Below are positions 59,670 through 64,000 of a DNA stretch of 64,000 bases, in pieces. The position numbers and the translations under genes are program-made. Numbering within the stretch: position 1 is the stretch's first letter; every line of letters starts with the position of its first letter. This stretch comes from Blastocladiella emersonii ATCC 22665 (taxonomy: Eukaryota; Blastocladiomycota; Blastocladiomycetes; Blastocladiales; Blastocladiaceae): positions 744,001 through 808,000 of the forward strand of contig JANHCV010000009.1 of assembly GCA_025594325.1 (NCBI GenBank), given 5' to 3'. A model generated the notes under the pieces. It searched no databases and was not told where the DNA came from. It saw nothing but the letters and a program-made list of their open reading frames with translations.

Positions 59670-60368
59670 TCAGGTCGACGAGGACAGGCGGCCGCTGCGG
59701 CGCCGCTTGGGCTGCGCCTCGTGCTCGTCGTTGACGACGCACTCCTCGTGCTCCTCCTCGTGCTCCTCCTCGGCGGCCGCGGCGGCGGTCGCCGCCGTGC
59801 GCTTCGTCGCGTTGGCGGTAGACGTCGGGACACCGGCTTGGTCGTCACCGATGGCGGCGGGCGTGCACGCCGCGAGCGCCGCGGTTGTCGGAGCCGCAGC
59901 TGCGGCCGCGTCGTCCATGTCGCACCCGACCGACACGGAGTTCGAGTCCGGCACCCCCACGACGATCTTGTCGATGCTGCCGATCGCGATGAACGAGTGC
60001 GTCCAACTGGGGTCCGCGCAGCTCGGGAAGCCGCCGTACTTCTTGGTGCCGGTGTTCATGCCGCCGGCGTTCTTGGTGTTGGCGGGCGAGTTGATGGCGG
60101 GCGACACAACAGCCGGCGGATGGATCGCGTGCTCCTGCGTCACGGGCGCCGCGGCGGGCGAGACGACGGCGGCCGAGATGTCGACGGGCTGCTGGATCGT
60201 GAGCTGCTGCGCCGCGGGTTCCGCGGCAATCGAGGCGGCGGCCTGCTGCACACCGTGACCAGCGGCGCCCGATGCGACGCCGTTTGCCGCGGCGCGGGCG
60301 GCCTGGTGCGCGGCGAGGTTGTTGACAAGGTTCTCGCGGCCGTCGCGCTTGCACTCGTGGCCCTTCAT
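59670..60368 (-). CDS. Hypothetical Ala-rich acidic protein divergent from the helicase
   Basis: An open frame of 232 residues from the ATG at 60368 (it stays open up to at least 60455). It starts MKGHECKRDGRENLVNNLAA, has an Ala/Gln/Pro-rich part, a more ordered block (KKYGGFPSCADPSWTHSFIA, IDKIVVGVPDSNSVSVGCD), an acidic EEEHEEEHEE stretch and a basic KRRRSGR near the end that could be a nuclear signal. The mixed composition looks more protein-like than the opposite-strand frames, but there is no recognised domain. It would be divergent from the PIF1-like frame within the same palindrome-bounded segment. Confidence 0.35.
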   Translation of the reverse strand: MKGHECKRDGRENLVNNLAAHQAARAAANGVASGAAGHGVQQAAASIAAEPAAQQLTIQQPVDISAAVVSPAAAPVTQEHAIHPPAVVSPAINSPANTKNAGGMNTGTKKYGGFPSCADPSWTHSFIAIGSIDKIVVGVPDSNSVSVGCDMDDAAAAAAPTTAALAACTPAAIGDDQAGVPTSTANATKRTAATAAAAAEEEHEEEHEECVVNDEHEAQPKRRRSGRLSSST

Positions 60369-60660
60369 CGTGCGCGGCACGCCTGCCGAGGTGAAGGCCT
60401 CGTCGCCGGGGAAGCCCGGGTCGTCGTCGGATTCTGACGAGTCCGACGCGTTCACGTCGCAGAGGAACCGCGGCCGCGGCGGTGCCGTCAGCGTCGCGCG
60501 AGCCGGACCCGTGCTTGGCGTCGTCGGTCAGTCGGAGAACGACATTGTTCTCGACCCGACTATCGTCAACTCGGACGTGGAGGGCATCCTGGCTGACGAC
60601 GGCAAAACCGAGGCGAGCCTCGAGCGCATCGAGAGCGTGACTTCTACGCTGATCCCTGGA

Positions 60661-63206
60661 ATGGGCCACGGCATGATGGGCACCCTGCTCTTCCCCGACG
60701 TGCAGCCGTTCGATGTCAACGCCGCGCCGCCGCCGCCGCCGTACCTCGAGACACCCATCTCGCCGACTGACGTCAAGAAGATCATGGCTCAACTGTGCGC
60801 TGCCGCGGCTCAAGGTCATCCGACTGCGGATGTCGGCGCCGTACCTGTCGTTCCCGGGCCCGGGCAGCCACCCATGATCGGTATTGTTCCTGCAGTGCCA
60901 TCTGGAGCCTCGACAAACACATCTCAGCATGGTATCGACCCGGAGATGGCCGTCGACGTGCCCGAACCAGAACTCGGACCAGCCCTCGACGTTTGGCGCA
61001 GCGCCTTCACGACCACGCCAAAGGATCCTGACGCGCTCGCGCGGTTCCTCGTCACCAAGGCCGCGGACTCGATCAGCAACTTTGCCTACGACACACGCGG
61101 CGACGAGTAGAGCGACGAGAAGCAGCGCACTGTGCACACGCCCACGTACGCGAGCCTCGCGCAGGTCTCGCTCAAGTTCAACCTCAACGAAGAGCAGCAC
61201 CGCGCGTTCGTGCTCTTCCTCATGCCGCTCATCGACAGCTTCATCGGCGGCAACGCGGGTATCGCAGACGCTGCGGCCTCGGCCGAGCAGAACTTGATCC
61301 TGCTGGGCCGCGACGACGTCCAACATGTCGTCGGCACCGCGGCCCTCCCGCCCTTGAGCAAGGACCGGACGCCGATCATCCTCACTGGCTCGGGCGGCAC
61401 GGGCAAGTCGCGCGTCGTCAATGCGATCCGATACTTTCTCGCGTCCTGGAACCGGGAAAAGTGCCATATGGTCATGGCCATGACCGGGATCGCGGCCGCC
61501 AACGTTGGCGGTACGACCTTCCACGCCGCGTTCTCTTTCTCGCTAAGGCCGAAAGAAAACAGCCCGGACGTGGCCCGTTTGCGTACAGATCCTGCGGTTG
61601 CCATCGCGTGGAAAGGGCGTCTCGGCGTCGTCATCGACGAGTTCTCCATGTGCGACGCGACTTTACTCGGCCGTATCGACGCGAACCTGCGCCTTCTGCG
61701 GCGGTGCGACGAACCATTCGGCGGGTGCATCGTCGTGCCGGCGATCATTTACAGCTGCCTCCCGTCAACGGAACTGCCCTGTACAAGGTGCCCGCCGTGC
61801 TCAACGACGCGCCGGACTCATTCTACCTGCGCATGACGTCAAATCAATTGACGGTCCCCGAGCACGTGGATCGAGGCCAGGTCGCGTACTGGCGCGCTAC
61901 ACGCGCTGTTCGTCTCGTGAAGAGCAACCGATTTGTCGACGATCCACCATGGGGCAACGAAATGGACGCGCTCCGCCTCGTCGAGGCGTCGGACACGCTG
62001 TGCGACCTGATCAACTCGCGTACGACCACTCAGCTTCAGCAGCAGGTCGACGAAAACGGCAACAACGTCCTCAAGGAGATCCTCAAGCAGCCCGGGCTCA
62101 CGGTTATCGCGCCCGACAACCACACGCGCCACGCCTTCAACCTGCTCTACACGCGGCTCGCAGCAGCAAACCCGAACCGCATCGTGTTCTAGTTCAAGGG
62201 CAACATCACGCGCCCGCGTGATAGGCGCCGCACGCGTGAACGTGTCGCTATCTGCGACAAGGACGTGTTCCGCCTTGGAGGAGAGCCAGAAACCACGACT
62301 GAACTGCCGGCCATCCTCGAGCTCTTCGTCGGAATGGAGATGCGCGTCAAGACCAACCAGTGCGTAGCAAAGGGGTGCGCGAACGGTGCGGTTGGCGTCG
62401 TGCACCACATCGACTGGAAGCCCGAGACCACGTTTACGCGAACCGCGTCCAACATGTACCGGCCATCCTGCGCTCCACTCAACGTGTGGATCGACCTGCC
62501 CGACGCTCCTTGTGGCCCTCGCTTCCCGGGCATGCCGGCCGCGTGGCCTGACACGGTCATCCCGCTTGCCGTGGAGAAGAAGGACCTCCTGTACATGGCG
62601 GGCGGTTCCCCGTCGCGAGAGCGGGTCGTCAGCACAACGGGGGATTCGCTCCCACTCTGTGTCAACAACACCAAGACCAACAGGAGCAAGTATCCTAATC
62701 ATGCCGTCGCGCACATCGAGCAGTACCCGATGGTGCCAGCCTTCGCCATGATGGTCCACGGGGTTCAAGGCGTGACCAAGAACGCCATCGCCCTGGCAGC
62801 TCCGCGTCCCGCGGGCATGGAGCGTCTCATCAGCGGCGCTTCCCTGTACGTGGCGTTATCGCGGCTTTGTCGCTCAAAGTACCTGTGGGTGCTTCAGCCG
62901 ATCCCGAGAGCCGTGCTCAAGTCCATGAAGCCGGATCCACTCGCAGTGGCCGAGGACAACCGGCTCCAGATGCTCGACGAGCTGACCAAGACCGCTTTCG
63001 ATCAAGGTACAGCCATCGCGCCAGGCGACCCGCGCATCGCTAAACTCTTTGACGACGCGACTCTCTTCTCGCGCCAGCACGCGGCTGAGAAGATAGTCGC
63101 CAAGCGCGCGTCAGATGCTCTCAACGCAAGGTTTCGGCGATTGGCCAACAAACGTGCTGGAGGCGAGGACGGCTCACAGAACGCCAAGAAACAGAAAACA
63201 CAGTAG
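60661..63206 (+). pseudogene. PIF1-like DNA helicase, two TAG stops and one frameshift
   Basis: Superfamily 1B 5'-3' helicase of the PIF1 group. 60661 is the first in-frame ATG; the frame is open and coding-like from about 60500. All helicase motifs remain: Walker A LTGSGGTGKSRVV, motif Ia TGIAAANVGGTTFHAAF, Walker B VVIDEFSMCD, GDHLQLPPV, motif V MMVHGVQGVTKNAI and motif VI LYVALSRLCRSKYLW. Damage: in-frame TAG at 61108-61110, loss of one G near 61737 (VVPAI where VVLAGDHLQLPP is expected), and in-frame TAG at 62190-62192. No Helitron Rep domain precedes it. Such helicases often travel with Helitrons or other mobile elements, but many fungi also carry free-standing families. The C-terminal tail is basic and Lys-rich. 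Confidence 0.85.
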
Positions 63207-63554
63207 AGTATTAACCTAGTGTATTCTATCATCTAATCCATCAATAGCACGATTTCCATAGCTCGATCACCTAAATCTCCTGTGCGGGACGCACGCGACA
63301 GCACCTCCACCACTCGTGCACCATACGTGGCGGGGGCTTAAGCCCTCGATTGAAAACCAAACGCGAAGCGTTTAGGTGCCTCAAGTATAATTAATACATC
63401 ATGCTTGCCCAGCCCGTTCGGAGCGGACGCGTCGTTCACGAGCACGAGGGCCACGTGGTGGAGGTCGAAGGAGCGTGGGACTCATCTTCCTCGCCGCTCC
63501 GCCCCGTTCGCCGCTCCCCGTTGAGCACTCCACTCCCATGTAACTGCCACCCCC
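63207..63554. promoter_or_regulatory. Helicase 3' flank, right palindrome and duplicated promoter of member F
   Basis: 63207-63400 is AT-richer and holds the palindromes gggggcttaagccctc (63332-63347) and aaacgcgaagcgttt (63361-63375). 63405-63554 repeats the 5' flank of member B (15001-15150) up to the ATG. The switch between the two parts near 63405 marks a duplication or insertion boundary. Confidence 0.55.
63332..63347. repeat. Right palindromic boundary motif
   Basis: gggggctt-aagccctc, near-perfect palindrome. Inverted partner of the motif at 59292-59307; a second hairpin (aaacgc-gaa-gcgttt) follows 14 bases further. Confidence 0.5.
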
Positions 63555-64000
63555 ATGAATCGACACTCTATGCATTCTTCCGGACTCGCGGGCCTAGGCG
63601 CGCTGCCGACCGAGCTCGTTGGTTTGGTCGTTCAGCTCGCCCGCCCCAGGCTCGCGCTCTGCCTTGCGACTCGCGAGCTTTACGGATCAGCGCGCAACTC
63701 GCTGGTCAAGCGGCTTTGGCTTGATTACTTGCTTGAAGTTGGACCGTCCGAGGACGACCGGCTAACTTACGCCCAGGACGAGGCGCTACTCGTCACCGAC
63801 ATTGGTGCACTGCTGGAATCCGGAGCTGGAAATGCTGTCAATCGAATTGCACCGGGCGATCTCGACTTTGACCGTGTCACCTCGTTGTACACGATCCTCG
63901 CGGAGCGACTTGTACGCCTGGCTCGACCCGTCATCGAGTCCGAGTTTTTTCAGGAAGACGTCTTCTCCGAGGACTTGCGGGACTTGTACGTGGGCCGTGG
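63555..64000 (+). CDS. F-box-like family member F, 5' part
   Basis: Runs off the window. The first 148 codons are open and nearly identical to member B: MNRHSMHSSGLAGLGALPTE, LATRELYGSARNSLVKRLWL and DYLLEVGPSEDDRLTYAQDE are shared. Differences appear after residue 75 (LVTDIGALLESGAGNAV against LATDVGVLLEAGIGDEA). The shared 5' flank shows that B and F are a recent duplicate pair about 48 kb apart in opposite orientation. No intron is expected before about residue 415, outside the window. Confidence 0.75.
   Translation, partial: MNRHSMHSSGLAGLGALPTELVGLVVQLARPRLALCLATRELYGSARNSLVKRLWLDYLLEVGPSEDDRLTYAQDEALLVTDIGALLESGAGNAVNRIAPGDLDFDRVTSLYTILAERLVRLARPVIESEFFQEDVFSEDLRDLYVGR

Noticed and set aside
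10558-62192. TAG reassigned as a sense codon, since A, the helicase and the carboxylase relic all have in-frame TAG
   Set aside because: TAG is the natural terminator of several intact genes here (member D, CorA copy 1, PLD1, the 763-residue protein), and the carboxylase relic also has TGA and TAA stops plus frameshifts.
9931-62192. RIP-type mutation as the cause of the pseudogenes
   Set aside because: The broken copies keep high GC and show single-base indels and mixed substitutions rather than dense C-to-T changes; a dinucleotide index would be needed to test this properly.
60661-63206. Complete autonomous Helitron
   Set aside because: No rolling-circle Rep domain with its HUH motif is visible upstream of the helicase, and a convincing TC...CTRR pair was not found.
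1-64000. tRNA, rRNA or CRISPR arrays
   Set aside because: No cloverleaf-like GGTTCGAATCC arms or regular spaced repeats were recognised by eye; a tRNAscan run would be the proper test.

Overview
The window is fungal nuclear DNA: GC-rich, with dense genes on both strands. Most genes are split by short introns that usually start with gtacg or gtgcg and end in tag, often with a ctgac or ctaac branch-like motif. The gene set is fungal (Ssk2-type MAPKKK, Atp4, OPT transporter, Alr1/Mnr2-like CorA, Spo14-type phospholipase D). A basidiomycete is my first guess, but a GC-rich early-diverging fungus cannot be excluded by eye. For the multi-exon genes I summed exon lengths and checked that splice phases close; ATP4 is the one model that does not.

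Housekeeping and signalling blocks: the 3' part of RFC3 (1-886) meets SSK2 tail to tail (935-5319), and RRP5 follows (6011-9637). ATP4, a homeodomain/LW-domain PP1-docking protein of the PNUTS/LD/Ppn1 type, a CaM-kinase-like kinase and an unrecognised 763-residue protein all lie on the minus strand from 18864 to 31217. PLD1 (31880-35940), a fungal MscL channel with a C-terminal zinc ribbon (36335-37092), a tandem pair of CorA-type Mg transporters (37364-41876) and an oligopeptide transporter (46544-49557) complete the conserved set.

Accessory blocks look very different. From 9931 to 18304, and again at 56772-59120 and 63555 to the window end, there are six members of an F-box-like family of about 740-750 residues. 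It has a conserved Cys-x2-Cys motif and one phase-1 intron at a fixed place. Two members look intact, one carries a single TAG, one has two frameshifts, one is an internally deleted relic and one runs off the end. Between and beside them lie a decayed, double-truncated acetyl-CoA carboxylase copy (50545-56496), a PIF1-like helicase copy with two in-frame TAGs and one frameshift (60661-63206), and a Ulp2/SENP6-like gene (42995-44500) that has lost its catalytic His and Cys. The last sits between two roughly 0.6 kb diverged direct repeats.

The conserved genes do not form one pathway, although several act in osmotic, ionic and membrane stress (Ssk2, MscL, CorA, PLD). The most likely undescribed material is the F-box-like family with its duplications, the inactive Ulp2-like gene in its repeat frame, and the 59.3-63.35 kb segment, in which a helicase and a divergent acidic ORF are bounded by inverted palindromic motifs.
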